64,000 nucleotides of DNA from Paludibaculum fermentans (GCF_015277775.1 NZ_CP063849.1:6463501-6527500); one strand, 5' to 3'. Shown: positions 36,107 through 45,542, numbered from the stretch's first letter. Made by a program: numbers and translations. The notes: generated by a model from the letters alone, not told the origin.

Positions 36107-37212
36107 AGGCCCTTATCCGCACTCCAGATGGTTGCCGCGATCACGCGCTCAGTCTGCGCCTGCTCGGGGAAGTAGTACACCGTCACCAGCTTTCCGTCCG
36201 GCCGCTGGACCGTCCGTGTGTAGCCCAGGTCCCAGGCCGCGCCATCCTGCCGCAGGATGATGTCCTTGCTCCAGGTCATGCCGTCGTCGTCGCTGAGCAC
36301 CGCGCGGATGCCGTAGGGCTCACCGCGATACCCGTAGGTCAGGCAGAGCCGCCCGTCCTTCAGCCGCAGCATCGACGGCGGATTCCCGCTGAACCCGCCC
36401 GTGAACTGCACCGGCCGCGTTACCAGGGTCCAGTTCTTGCCAAGATCGTCCGACGCCCACAGCTCGATCCAATCCGTCTTGTCGTCTTTCTTGACGCGCA
36501 CCGACGTCAATAGCCGTCCGCCGGGCAACCGCACCGTCGAAGGCATGATGGAGAACAACGGCGGTTCCGGACCGATCCAGCCCTGGACGTTCCAGGTCAC
36601 GCCGCCATCCTGGGTGCGGATGCAGAGCGGCCGCCCCTCGCGCCCGTTCTCCTTCGCCGCGGTGACGAACGCCAGCGCGTCCCGGCGGCCCAGCACCACG
36701 TAATCTGTGCGCGCCGCGATCCCCTTGCGCCCGAACATGGGCAACTCAAACGGACCTGCCCAATCCTTGCCCCGATTCTCCGTATGCCACAGCCGCGACG
36801 GCCCGGTATGCACGCCGCTGAACCGCAGCGTCATCGCAAAGCCAGGAGCGGTGAAATCCATCGGCTGGGTCAAGGGCACCGCGGCGCCGCCGCCCTGCTC
36901 CGGCGGCAGCAGGCTCTTCGGAGCCTCGATCGCCCACGTCTCGCCGCCATCCAGGCTGCGGGCCAGGCGCGGCTCTTCCGGCTTGCTGCTGTCGTACTGA
37001 TGGCGGTCCATCGGCATCTTCTTGAAGTAGGCCGCGCTGAAGCCCACCAGGATCTCCTGGCCCCAGCTCCAGATGCCGTGATTCGCGGGCCAGCCGCCAA
37101 AGCGGCCGCCCTCCCGGTAAACCACCTTATGCCGCGGAGCCTGAACTGGAGCCGCCCACAACGTGCTGCCCATTCCGGCGAGTACGGTTCGACGTGTCAA
37201 TCGCAAAGCCAT
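36103..37212 (-). CDS. Exported sialidase-like (BNR) protein with Tat-type leader
   Basis: The start ATG follows GGAGG and gives MALRLTRRTVLAGMGSTLWA, a twin-arginine-type leader; 369 residues in all. Asp-box repeats are SLDGGETWAIE, TQDGGVTWNVQ, SDDLGKNWTL and SDDDGMTWSK. It is a second propeller of the same general family as its downstream partner but is not closely similar in sequence. It is probably exported to act on host or plant glycans. It sits behind the terminator of the TonB receptor gene. Confidence 0.82.
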   Translation of the reverse strand: MALRLTRRTVLAGMGSTLWAAPVQAPRHKVVYREGGRFGGWPANHGIWSWGQEILVGFSAAYFKKMPMDRHQYDSSKPEEPRLARSLDGGETWAIEAPKSLLPPEQGGGAAVPLTQPMDFTAPGFAMTLRFSGVHTGPSRLWHTENRGKDWAGPFELPMFGRKGIAARTDYVVLGRRDALAFVTAAKENGREGRPLCIRTQDGGVTWNVQGWIGPEPPLFSIMPSTVRLPGGRLLTSVRVKKDDKTDWIELWASDDLGKNWTLVTRPVQFTGGFSGNPPSMLRLKDGRLCLTYGYRGEPYGIRAVLSDDDGMTWSKDIILRQDGAAWDLGYTRTVQRPDGKLVTVYYFPEQAQTERVIAATIWSADKGL

Positions 37213-37228
37213 GGACCTCCACTCTATA

Positions 37229-37264
37229 TAAAAAAATGCCCCCGGACACGAGGTACGGGGGCAT
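37229..37264 (-). terminator. Intrinsic terminator of the TonB receptor gene
   Basis: On the minus strand ATGCCCCC pairs with GGGGGCAT across a 13-base loop, followed by TTTTTTTATA. It lies 44 bp behind the receptor stop and 17 bp before the next gene's start, so it should separate the receptor from the sialidase-like pair. Confidence 0.8.
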
Positions 37265-37307
37265 GGAGAAGCGATCTGCAAACAGACTTCTGTGAGATCC
37301 GCCCCGG

Positions 37308-40300
37308 CTAGAAGATGATCTTCATCACCAGGGAGATGATCCTCGTTTCGTTGTTCATGTCAGCCTTCAGCTGGCCGAAGCGCGAGTTGGTGACGTCCAC
37401 CGACTGCGGCTGTCCGAACCAGGGGTGATTGAAGGCGTTGTAGGCGTCGGCACGGATCTGCCACTTCACGCGTTCCTTGATGAGGAACTGCTTGTACACC
37501 GAGATCTCGGCCGACTTCACACCCTGTGCCCGCACGTCGGAGAACCGCGTGGGGAAGTCGCGGACGGTGTAGGCCGCCTGCGCCTTCTTCGGGAACAGGG
37601 TCACATCGAACCACTTGTCGTAGGACGGATCCCAGTAGCTGCGGCCGTTGGCCTTTGCCAGTTCGGTGCGCTGATCGTTCGTCAGCTTCGCGCTGCGAGG
37701 CGCGATGTTGGCGGCGTTCGGGAAGTCCATGATGAAGCCGGACTGCAGCGCGTATTGCGCGCTGAGGTTCCAGCCGCCCACGATGCCGTTCACCAGGGCA
37801 TTCGAGTGGCCCAGCACCGGCTTGCCCTTGCCGAACGGAAGTTCATAGATCGCCTGGATCGTGAACTTGTGGGGGATGTCGTACTGCACCAGACGCTTCT
37901 CCAGCTTGGTGGAGAGCAGGTCGTTGGTGTTGGTATCGGTCTGGTCGAGGACACTCACCTGCTCCAGGGTCTTTGACCAGGTGTAGGCCGCCTGCATCAT
38001 GAAGCCCTTGGAGAAGCGGCGCGTGAGGCGCGATTGCAGCGAGTGGTAGTTCTGCTTCCCGATCGGTACGTCCGTGATGGTCACCTGCGAGAACTGCGGG
38101 AAGGCGTACAGCAACTGGGCGCGGGGAATGGTGGCGCCGTTCAACCCCGAGTTCGGCAGCAGGCCGGCCATCGGGTTGTCCACCTTGGCGGTGAAATAGG
38201 CCGTCCGCTGATCCACGGGAATCTTCGCCAGTTCGCTGGCCGGGATGAAGTTCTGGTTCAGGTTGACGGGCAAGCGGTTGGTCAGGTTGCCGACATAGGA
38301 GATGTCGGTCACCATGTTGAACGGCAGTTCGCGCTGGAAGCCGATGCTGAACTGGTGCGAGTAAGGCAGAGGCCGGTTGGTGTACTGTCCGGTGACCGAC
38401 TGCCCCAGGTTAGTGGCCAGGCCCTGCGAGTTGCCGATGGGCTGCAGCAGGCCGCCCGCGTAGATCGAGGTGGGGTACGGATCGTTCAAGCTCACGGCCG
38501 GCGTGATATTGCCGTCGAGCGAGGTGACGAGAGGAGTCGGCCGGCTGAAGCCCGTGGTCTGGCCCAGCGCCGATTGTCCCAGCATGCTCAAGCCGTAGCC
38601 GCCGCGGATGACCCACTTCGGCATCACGTTCCAGGCAAAGCCGACGCGCGGCTGGAAGTTGGCGCGCTTCGGCTGGAAGGCCTGGGCGCTGACACCGTTC
38701 ACGCCCGCATAGACCAGGCCGCCTTTCAGGGTCAGGCCCTGCACCTTGCTCGCAATGGGGCTGACCGCTGACGTGTCGAACGTCCGGATCATGCGGTTGT
38801 ACCGCTCCTGCACCGGCGCTTCGTAGTCCCAGCGGAGTCCGATGTTCACGGTCAGTTTGGACGTCAGTTTGAAGTCGTCCTGGATGAACATGCCGTAGTA
38901 GTGGCTGCGATAGGCGACGTCGATGTTGCGATCGACATAGCCGCCCGTGCCGCTGGGGTAGCCCAGCAGGAACGTCGCGAAGTCGTTGCCGGACAGATCG
39001 TCCGCCTGCGTCGGGTTCTGCTGGGTCCAGTTCGGCTGGAAGTCATACCGGCCGCTGGCCAGGCCCGGCTGCACCTGATTGCGGTTATACCGCCGCAGGT
39101 CGCCGCCGAACTTGATGATGTGACGGCCGCGTACCCAGTTCACCGTGGGCGTGATGCTCCAGGTGTCGTGGACTTCATAGCTCTTCACGGTGTTGGCGCC
39201 GATTTCGGTGGAGTTGCTGAAGTTGAAGCGCGGGAACTGAATGGTGGTGAACTGGCTCACCAGCGCATCGGAGAAGCCCAGCTTGCGCGGATCGAAGTTC
39301 TCCGCGTAGGTGTTGCCGCCGAAGCCTTCATAGCGGGCCAGGCCGCCGCGCAGGCTCAGCACCATCGAAGGGCTGAGGGTGTAGGTCCAGTCGGCGCCCC
39401 AGTTGCGGGACACGCGGGTGGACGGCCACTCGCCGCTCGGCTCGGCCGCGTTGGTACCCCACACTCGGCCGGCATGGTTGATCCACGGCGTTTCGCCGTA
39501 GCGGAAGGCCACGCTGCTCTTCTGGGTCAGTTTGAGATCCATGCGCCCCAGCCAGCTGTTGTAGCCGTTCATGTCCGGCGTGAAGCTGCTGTAGTTGTCG
39601 CTGTGCGCCAGGTCGCTGCCGGTGCTGGTGGGCAGCGGGATGTACGACGTCACGTTCTTCGAGATCGCGTTCATGCGCGAGGCCGGAATGATATTGCCCG
39701 CGAACGGCACGCGCACGCTCTTCCCGGCGGCGTCCACGGTCGTGTTGAAGGGGTCGTAGATCTTCACCAGGTCGCCGTCGCCGTTCAGCGTCTTCGAGAA
39801 GTCGCCGCCGCGCTCGGCCGCGGTCGGCACCGTCCGGATCTCGCCCGAGGTATTGTGCTCGCGCAGTCCTTCCAGCGAGAGCATGAAGAACGCCTTGTTG
39901 CGCCCGTCGAATACCTTCGGCAGGATCACCGGACCGTCGACCTCAAAGCCATAGGTGTTGTTGCGCATCGGCGACCGGCCTTCGCCCTGGGCATTTGCAA
40001 TCCAATCGGCCGAGTTGAGTTTGTCGTTCTTGAAGAACTCAAACAACTGGCCGTGGAGGTCGTTGGTGCCGGACTTGGTGGTGATCAGCGTGACGCCGCC
40101 GCCCACGCGGCCAAACTGCGCGTCGTAGGAGTTGGTCTGCACGGTGACTTCCTGGGTGCCGTTCAGCGCCGGCGCATAGGCTACGCCACGGTCCAGGCGG
40201 GTATTCGACACGCCGTCGATCAGCGTCTCGTTTTCGCCGCTGCGGCCGCCGCCGATGGATACGCCATTGATATTGCCGAAGGCGTAGAGCTCCATCGAGC

Positions 40301-40802
40301 CCCAATAGCGGCTGTTCTTGATGACGCCGGGCAGGGTGTACTGAAACTGGTACAGGTTGCGGCCCGCCGTCGGGATGTCTTCAATGGCCTTGGTTTCGAT
40401 CGTTGCCGACCGGGTGGAGGTTTCCGTCTGCAGCAGGCTGAGGTCGCCTGTCACGGTGACGGAGTCGCTGGTCTGGCCGATCTCCATGCGGAGATCCAGG
40501 GCCGGGTGATCGGCGGCCGCCAGGTTGATGTCCGACTTCAACATCTTCTTGAACCCGGTTTTGTCGGCCGACAATTGATATTTGCCGGGCAGAAGGAACT
40601 GAATGAGATAGAACCCTGACTCGTTGGATACTGCTTCGGTCGTGGTGCCACGTTCGACGCTGGTGACTCGAATCTGGACGCCAGGGACGATGGCGCCAGT
40701 GGGATCGGTCACAATGCCAGACAGAGACGCGCGCACATCCTGGGCCACCAGGCCCAATCCGGATGCGCTCAACAATATACACAGGGAGAGAAGTCGCTTC
40801 AC
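37308..40802 (-). CDS. TonB-dependent receptor with carboxypeptidase-regulatory-like N-domain
   Basis: A GTG start five bases behind GGAGG gives 1,164 residues with a signal peptide. Residues about 25-115 are a carboxypeptidase-regulatory-like beta-sandwich (LSGIVTDPTGAIVPGVQIRV, then GFYLIQFLLPGKYQLSA). The plug follows (GGRSGENETLIDGV, FGRVGGGVTLITTKSGTNDLHG), then a long outer-membrane barrel ending in a terminal phenylalanine (LVMKIIF). This architecture is the expanded acidobacterial receptor family used to take up oligosaccharides and other large ligands. The surrounding sulfatase and sialidase-like genes suggest a glycan ligand; this is inference. Confidence 0.92.
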   Translation of the reverse strand: MKRLLSLCILLSASGLGLVAQDVRASLSGIVTDPTGAIVPGVQIRVTSVERGTTTEAVSNESGFYLIQFLLPGKYQLSADKTGFKKMLKSDINLAAADHPALDLRMEIGQTSDSVTVTGDLSLLQTETSTRSATIETKAIEDIPTAGRNLYQFQYTLPGVIKNSRYWGSMELYAFGNINGVSIGGGRSGENETLIDGVSNTRLDRGVAYAPALNGTQEVTVQTNSYDAQFGRVGGGVTLITTKSGTNDLHGQLFEFFKNDKLNSADWIANAQGEGRSPMRNNTYGFEVDGPVILPKVFDGRNKAFFMLSLEGLREHNTSGEIRTVPTAAERGGDFSKTLNGDGDLVKIYDPFNTTVDAAGKSVRVPFAGNIIPASRMNAISKNVTSYIPLPTSTGSDLAHSDNYSSFTPDMNGYNSWLGRMDLKLTQKSSVAFRYGETPWINHAGRVWGTNAAEPSGEWPSTRVSRNWGADWTYTLSPSMVLSLRGGLARYEGFGGNTYAENFDPRKLGFSDALVSQFTTIQFPRFNFSNSTEIGANTVKSYEVHDTWSITPTVNWVRGRHIIKFGGDLRRYNRNQVQPGLASGRYDFQPNWTQQNPTQADDLSGNDFATFLLGYPSGTGGYVDRNIDVAYRSHYYGMFIQDDFKLTSKLTVNIGLRWDYEAPVQERYNRMIRTFDTSAVSPIASKVQGLTLKGGLVYAGVNGVSAQAFQPKRANFQPRVGFAWNVMPKWVIRGGYGLSMLGQSALGQTTGFSRPTPLVTSLDGNITPAVSLNDPYPTSIYAGGLLQPIGNSQGLATNLGQSVTGQYTNRPLPYSHQFSIGFQRELPFNMVTDISYVGNLTNRLPVNLNQNFIPASELAKIPVDQRTAYFTAKVDNPMAGLLPNSGLNGATIPRAQLLYAFPQFSQVTITDVPIGKQNYHSLQSRLTRRFSKGFMMQAAYTWSKTLEQVSVLDQTDTNTNDLLSTKLEKRLVQYDIPHKFTIQAIYELPFGKGKPVLGHSNALVNGIVGGWNLSAQYALQSGFIMDFPNAANIAPRSAKLTNDQRTELAKANGRSYWDPSYDKWFDVTLFPKKAQAAYTVRDFPTRFSDVRAQGVKSAEISVYKQFLIKERVKWQIRADAYNAFNHPWFGQPQSVDVTNSRFGQLKADMNNETRIISLVMKIIF

Positions 40803-41098
40803 AAGACCTCCGGAAGCATGATGGGTGGTTCTTTACGCTACGCAGGAAAATATTCGACCTACGTATCAAAATTCTGTATTGAAGTATAGAACCCGAGCTA
40901 AATTTGTGTCAAATGACTTTTGTGTATCATTTTCCGGTATTCGCTTACATGAAGTGCAAATAATCGGAAACCATCAAAAGGTAGGGAGGAGCCTCCGCGC
41001 CGGCTGTCCGGCGCAGTGCAAATTGTGGAGAAAAACCACACAGCGCCCGAAAACAGCGAGCGCCGGCGGAGGGCTGAACACCAATTGGAGCGACGGTA
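40803..41098. other. Non-coding upstream region of the receptor gene
   Basis: About 130 bp next to the receptor start are strikingly AT-rich for this genome and presumably hold its promoter. I could not assign -35/-10 boxes with confidence. The remainder toward the aldolase stop shows nothing recognisable. Confidence 0.4.
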
Positions 41099-42046
41099 TT
41101 AGCTGTGGCGCAGGCTCAGCGTACCCGCTGCCGGCACACCCAGCAACTCGCTCGCGCCCGGCCACCATTCACAGAACCACGCCTGGAACTCCGCGCATTG
41201 CTGCTGCCGCACCGCTGAAGAGGGCAGCGCAAACGTCGCCGTCCCGAATCCACGCACAGCGGAGACCAGCTTGATGCCCCACGGAATGGGAAATGGCTCC
41301 AACTGAGCCAAAAGTTCGTCCAACAGTCCGGAAATTTGCTCGAACAGCTCGGTCTTGCCCGCGACGCCCGCTTTCCACAGGCCGATGGTCAGTTCCGGCA
41401 GCACTCCAGCCACTCCGGAGATGCTTCCGTCACAGATTTGCCGCCGCATCGCTTCAGCGAGCACGGTGTCGTTGCCCACCAGGCGCACTCCGGTTGATCC
41501 TTCAGGAGTGGTCAGCGAGGTCAGAATATCCAACTGTCCACTGCTATCTTTTATCCCGGCCAGGCCGGGCAGCTGGTGGATGAGATCCAGGCAGAGGGAG
41601 GAGTCCAGCCGCGCCGTGAACGACGGCAGGTTGTACAGCAGGGCCGGAACGCGCAGCGCGCCGACGGCCTGCCGGTAGAACTCGGCCAGATCCTCCTGGG
41701 CATAACGGAAGAAGTGCGGCGGAGGGATGAGGATGACGTCAGCGCCCTCCTCCTGAGACACATGCGCGAGGGCAATGGTTTCACGCAGGCTGGCCGCGCC
41801 GACGGCGCTGACAATCAGACCGCGATTGCCGGCAACCCGCCTGGCCCGGACCACTGCTTCGATCCGCTCAGATTCCGAAGCGGCGACATACTCACCCGTC
41901 GCTCCGTTGACGCACAAGCCCACTCCGCCGGCACTCATCAACAGCTCCGCATTGCGTTCGAAAAGGTCCCACGCGGGTCCACCTTCGGCATCGCGCGGCA
42001 GTAGCAACGCGGGAATAATTCCACCTATCTGTTGATTCCGTAGCAT
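41099..42046 (-). CDS. DapA/NanA-family aldolase
   Basis: The ATG giving MLRNQQIGGIIPALL fits the family N-terminus; another ATG 12 codons earlier is possible. In the 315 residues, NGATGEY replaces the usual G-T-T-G-E loop, LLYNLPSF holds the catalytic tyrosine, and LAGIKDSSG holds the Schiff-base lysine. Members cleave or condense pyruvate with an aldehyde; sialic acid, keto-sugar-acid or dihydrodipicolinate substrates are all possible. Being divergent from an IclR regulator and near sialidase-like genes favours a catabolic sugar-acid role. Confidence 0.85.
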   Translation of the reverse strand: MLRNQQIGGIIPALLLPRDAEGGPAWDLFERNAELLMSAGGVGLCVNGATGEYVAASESERIEAVVRARRVAGNRGLIVSAVGAASLRETIALAHVSQEEGADVILIPPPHFFRYAQEDLAEFYRQAVGALRVPALLYNLPSFTARLDSSLCLDLIHQLPGLAGIKDSSGQLDILTSLTTPEGSTGVRLVGNDTVLAEAMRRQICDGSISGVAGVLPELTIGLWKAGVAGKTELFEQISGLLDELLAQLEPFPIPWGIKLVSAVRGFGTATFALPSSAVRQQQCAEFQAWFCEWWPGASELLGVPAAGTLSLRHS

Positions 42047-42105
42047 AATACTGAACGGGTACCCCCACGGCCGGTGATTCATCGGCGGGAGTGTTCCCGA
42101 AATTG

Positions 42106-42140
42106 TATAATAGATTCAATTGTTGTGATCGTCAAACAAT
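42106..42140 (+). promoter_or_regulatory. Probable iclR promoter with overlapping operator
   Basis: TATAAT (42106-42111) is a perfect -10 box. Just downstream, ATTGTT (42119-42124) and AACAAT (42135-42140) form an inverted repeat around the expected transcription start, three bases before the IclR start codon. The position suits autorepression and joint control of the divergent aldolase gene. No convincing -35 box was found. Confidence 0.45.
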
Positions 42141-42143
42141 AAA

Positions 42144-43001
42144 ATGAAACGACGTTCCATCGCCAAGCCGGCTCCCGTCGAAGCCGTACAGGAATCCAGG
42201 TCGTTGGCCAAGGGTCTGCAGATCCTCGAAACCCTCGCCCGCAAGGGCAACCCCATGAATCTACGGGACATTTCCGAATTCGCGGGGCTGGGCAAGGCCT
42301 CCACGCTGCGCCTGCTCAGAACCTTGCAGGCGACCGGCTATCTTGCCCGGGACGCCAACGACAATTACGAACTTGGCCGCGACTGGCCCTCGATCCAGCA
42401 GCAGAACCGGCTGCGGTCGGTGAGGGAGTTAGCCGTGCCGTTCCTGCAGGGCCTCAACGCCGAACTGGGCGAGACGGTCGCGCTGGCCTTTCTCTTCGAG
42501 GACGTAATCCGCGTCATCGAGGTGATGGACGGGACGCATCACATCCGGATGTCCAACTACCGCGGCGGCATCCTGCAACCCTATGCCTCGTCGCTGGGTA
42601 AGTCCATCACGGCCTATCAGACGCCGGATGTGGCACAGCGGCTGCTGTATACCTACGGGATCTTCTCCCTGACCCCCAACACGCTCACGGACTTCCGCGC
42701 CATCCAGGACGACCTCACCATGGTTCGCCAGCGCGGCTATGCGTGGGACCGCGAGGAAACCGTTCCTGGCGGAACCTGCATTGGAGCGCCCATCATCTGC
42801 GGCAATGGGGAGGTATTCTCCTCGGTGTCGATGTCGATGCCCAAGGCGCGCTTCAACAAACAACTGGAAGAACTTCTGCCGGGCATGATCACGGATTATG
42901 CTTCCGGTATCGCGAAAGCGCTGAAGCAGGCAGGTGTGTGCGAAGGCGCCCCGGCCAAGCCAGCCGCAACCGCGCACGCTCCGGCAAAGAGCGGCGCCTG
43001 A
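42144..43001 (+). CDS. IclR family transcriptional regulator
   Basis: The 285-residue protein has an N-terminal winged helix (SLAKGLQILETLA, LRDISEFAGLGKASTLRLLRTLQATGY). The IclR effector domain follows (GETVALAFLFED, LQPYASSLGKSITAY, RQRGYAWDREETVPGGTCIGAPI). A 25-residue alanine/proline-rich tail is unusual but harmless. It probably controls the divergent aldolase and the HAD-PfkB-SIS genes behind it. Confidence 0.9.
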   Translation: MKRRSIAKPAPVEAVQESRSLAKGLQILETLARKGNPMNLRDISEFAGLGKASTLRLLRTLQATGYLARDANDNYELGRDWPSIQQQNRLRSVRELAVPFLQGLNAELGETVALAFLFEDVIRVIEVMDGTHHIRMSNYRGGILQPYASSLGKSITAYQTPDVAQRLLYTYGIFSLTPNTLTDFRAIQDDLTMVRQRGYAWDREETVPGGTCIGAPIICGNGEVFSSVSMSMPKARFNKQLEELLPGMITDYASGIAKALKQAGVCEGAPAKPAATAHAPAKSGA

Positions 43002-43019
43002 ACCCTGTCTGTCCAAACA

Positions 43020-43844
43020 ATGAACCCTACTCTTCCGCAATCATTAGAAATCCTGCCCGGCGCCGGCTCAGCCTCAGGCGCCAAAGTCGCACTCTTTGAT
43101 TTCGACGGTACGCTCTCGCTCATCCGGGCCGGCTGGGCCGACGTCATGGTGCCGATGATGGTGGAGGAACTCGCCTCCACGAAGACCGGCGAAAGCGAGG
43201 CGGAGCTTTCCGCCATCGTCCGCGATTTCGTCGACCGTCTCACGGGCAAGCAAACCATTTATCAGATGTTCGAGCTGGCCAGCCAGGTGGAAAAGCGCGG
43301 CGGCACGCCGGCTGAACCGCTCGTCTACAAGCGCCGCTATCTCGACCTGCTTCAGGAGCGCATTGCCGATCGCCTGAAGGAGCTCAAAGAGGGCGGTTCG
43401 AAGGAAAAGCACATGGTGCCCGGCTCGATTGAGCTGCTGGAACTGCTGCGCAGCCGTGGCATGACGCTGTATCTTGCCAGCGGCACGGACGAGAGCTACA
43501 TGAAGGCGGAAGCCGACCTGCTGGGGGTCACGCCTTACTTCAACGGCGGCGTCTTCGGCGCCCTTGACGACTACAAGAGCTTCTCCAAGAAGATCCTGAT
43601 TGAGCGCATCATCGCCGGCGCCGAGTGCGACGGCCATGAGATCCTCGGCTTCGGCGATGGCTATGTCGAGATCGAGAACGTGAAATCGGTGGGCGGCGTA
43701 GCCGTTGGTGTCGCTACCGACGAAGGCGAGTGCCTGGTGATCGACGGCTGGAAACGCAACCGCCTGGCCGGCGTCGGTGCGGACTATATCGTGCCGAACT
43801 ACCTCGGCCTGTCCGAGCTGAGCCGCCATCTCTTCCCCGCCTAG
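43020..43844 (+). CDS. HAD-superfamily phosphatase
   Basis: The 274-residue protein has motif I FDFDGTLSLI, a helical cap, motif II LYLASGTDESY, a motif III lysine in KSFSKKILIERI and motif IV GFGDGYVEIENV. All four catalytic elements are present, so it should be an active phosphohydrolase, most similar in layout to sugar-phosphate phosphatases. It starts 18 bp behind iclR and is followed by a sugar kinase and a SIS isomerase, which points to a phosphosugar substrate. Confidence 0.85.
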   Translation: MNPTLPQSLEILPGAGSASGAKVALFDFDGTLSLIRAGWADVMVPMMVEELASTKTGESEAELSAIVRDFVDRLTGKQTIYQMFELASQVEKRGGTPAEPLVYKRRYLDLLQERIADRLKELKEGGSKEKHMVPGSIELLELLRSRGMTLYLASGTDESYMKAEADLLGVTPYFNGGVFGALDDYKSFSKKILIERIIAGAECDGHEILGFGDGYVEIENVKSVGGVAVGVATDEGECLVIDGWKRNRLAGVGADYIVPNYLGLSELSRHLFPA

Positions 43845-43924
43845 CCGGGAGAGTTCGTTCCGTCATGATAAAAAGAATGGGGCGCCCGGCCGTCTCGGGC
43901 CGCCCTTTGAGTACAGGACAATTC

Positions 43925-44914
43925 ATGAGCCCCGCTGACATACTTCAAGCTCTGTCCGGTCTGTCCGCCCTCGTCGTGGGCGATGTTTGCCTTGATCGCT
44001 GGTGCCGCTACGACCCCGCTCTGTCCGATCCTTCCCGTGAAACCGGCATTCCCCGCATCGCTGTCATCTCCCGCGAAACCACGCCCGGCGCCGCCGGCAC
44101 GGTTGCCTCGAATCTCAAGGCTCTGGGCGTGGGCCGCGTGTCGATCCTCGGCGTTCGCGGGGATGACGGCAATGGCTACGAACTCATGCAGGCGCTGGCC
44201 CGCCGCGACATCGATGCCTCCGCCGTCCTGCAGGCCGCCGAACTGCCCACGTTCACCTACACCAAGCTCATCAACGACACCAACTCCGTCGAGGATCGGC
44301 CCCGCGTCGATTTCGTCTACACCGGCGACATCCCGCCGGCTGTGGAATCGGCGGTGGTGCAGAGGCTCAACCAGCTCGCGCCCGAATTCGACGTGATCAT
44401 CGTTTCGGACCAGGCGGAAACCGAGTCCGGCGGGCTGGTCACCGCCAAGGTGCGGGAAGCCCTCACCGCCATCGCCGCAACAGACCCGGCCAAGATCATC
44501 TGGGTCGACTCGCGCCGCCGCGGCGCGCTCTATCGCAAGGTCCTCGTCAAGCTGAATGAGCAGGAGGCCGAGGAGTCGTGCCTCGCCTACTTCGGCCAAC
44601 TGGACTACCAGGCCTTGCGGCAGCGCATCGGCCACTCCACGCTCATCGTCACCCAGGGTCCCAAGGGCGCCGTCATTGTCGGCGAGGGATCCACGCAAAC
44701 CATCCAAACCCGTCCTGTCGAGCATCCAGTGGATATCTGTGGAGCGGGCGACAGTTTCAATGCCGGCGCCTCCGTGGCTCTGGCTCTTACGCGCGACCCC
44801 GCCAAGGCAGTCGAATTCGGCAACCTGGTCGCGTCCATCACGATTATGAAACCCGGCACCGGGACCGCGTCGCCGGAAGAAGTTCTGGCCGCCTCGGCGG
44901 CTCTACAGAAATAG
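43925..44914 (+). CDS. PfkB-family sugar kinase, HldE/RfaE kinase-domain-like
   Basis: The ATG giving MSPADILQAL follows AGGAC; an in-frame ATG 20 codons upstream is less likely. The 329 residues match ribokinase-fold kinases: VVGDVCLDRWCRY, PGAAGTVASNLKALG, a central KIIWVDSRRRGA, and the C-terminal DICGAGDSFNAG with the catalytic aspartate. The pattern is closest to the kinase half of HldE, which phosphorylates heptose 7-phosphate, but no adenylyltransferase half is attached. The SIS gene follows seven bases later. Confidence 0.85.
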   Translation: MSPADILQALSGLSALVVGDVCLDRWCRYDPALSDPSRETGIPRIAVISRETTPGAAGTVASNLKALGVGRVSILGVRGDDGNGYELMQALARRDIDASAVLQAAELPTFTYTKLINDTNSVEDRPRVDFVYTGDIPPAVESAVVQRLNQLAPEFDVIIVSDQAETESGGLVTAKVREALTAIAATDPAKIIWVDSRRRGALYRKVLVKLNEQEAEESCLAYFGQLDYQALRQRIGHSTLIVTQGPKGAVIVGEGSTQTIQTRPVEHPVDICGAGDSFNAGASVALALTRDPAKAVEFGNLVASITIMKPGTGTASPEEVLAASAALQK

Positions 44915-44921
44915 CGAAACC

Positions 44922-45488
44922 ATGGAATTCTTCACCACCTATCGGAACACTCTCGAAGCCACGCTGAACAAGCTGGATCTCGCCAAGGTTGAACAGGCGG
45001 CCGACTGGCTGCGCGAAGCGCGCGACGAAGGCCGCCAGATCTTCGTCTGCGGCAACGGCGGCAGCGCCATGACGGCGTCGCACTTCGTCACCGACATTGT
45101 GAAAGGCGCCAGCTTCGGCCGCGACAAGCGGTTTCGCGCCATGGCGCTGACCGACTCGCTGGGCACGCTCACCGCCTATTCGAACGACGTGTCGTACGAG
45201 TGTGTCTTCGTCGAGCAGCTCAAGAACTTCGCCAACCCGGGCGATGTGGTCATCGCCATCAGCGGTTCAGGCAATTCGCCCAACGTGCTGCGCGCGCTGG
45301 AGTATGCCAACTCCATCGGGTGCAAGACCATCGCCATGACGGGCCGTGACGGCGGCAAACTGGCCCCGCTCGCGCAGGTCAACATCCTGGCCGCGGAGCC
45401 GCACATGGGCCGCATCGAGGACGTCCACATGATCGTGTGCCACATGCTGGGGTATTCGTTCATGGACCGGGAAATGGCCAAGGCCTAA
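44922..45488 (+). CDS. SIS-domain phosphosugar isomerase, GmhA-like
   Basis: The 188-residue protein has the SIS pattern of sedoheptulose 7-phosphate isomerases: IFVCGNGGSAMTASHFVTD, DVVIAISGSGNSPNVL, TIAMTGRDGG and EDVHMIVCHML. With the upstream HAD phosphatase and PfkB kinase this gives three of the four steps to an ADP-heptose-like sugar. GmhA itself is the best guess; another ketose phosphate is possible. It is the last gene before a perfect hairpin. Confidence 0.85.
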   Translation: MEFFTTYRNTLEATLNKLDLAKVEQAADWLREARDEGRQIFVCGNGGSAMTASHFVTDIVKGASFGRDKRFRAMALTDSLGTLTAYSNDVSYECVFVEQLKNFANPGDVVIAISGSGNSPNVLRALEYANSIGCKTIAMTGRDGGKLAPLAQVNILAAEPHMGRIEDVHMIVCHMLGYSFMDREMAKA

Positions 45489-45512
45489 CCTGGCTCACCA
45501 GTTCCAAACCAA

Positions 45513-45542
45513 AGGGCGTACCTCGGATGCGAGGTACGCCCT
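45513..45542. terminator. Perfect bidirectional hairpin between convergent genes
   Basis: AGGGCGTACCTCG and CGAGGTACGCCCT form a perfect 13-bp stem with a four-base loop (GATG). It lies 25 bp behind the SIS gene and 53 bp behind the speA stop on the other strand. T-runs are weak on both sides, so it may act as a transcript-end stabiliser as well as a terminator. Confidence 0.7.

Noticed and set aside
38901-40619. A 572-codon open frame on the plus strand opposite the TonB receptor
   Set aside because: Its composition is low-complexity and it has no start signal, while the receptor on the other strand is complete.
43868-43912. GC-rich self-complementary sequence between the HAD and PfkB genes
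   Set aside because: The pairing is ambiguous (several overlapping palindromes) and there is no T-run. It could be an attenuator but is not supported enough to list.
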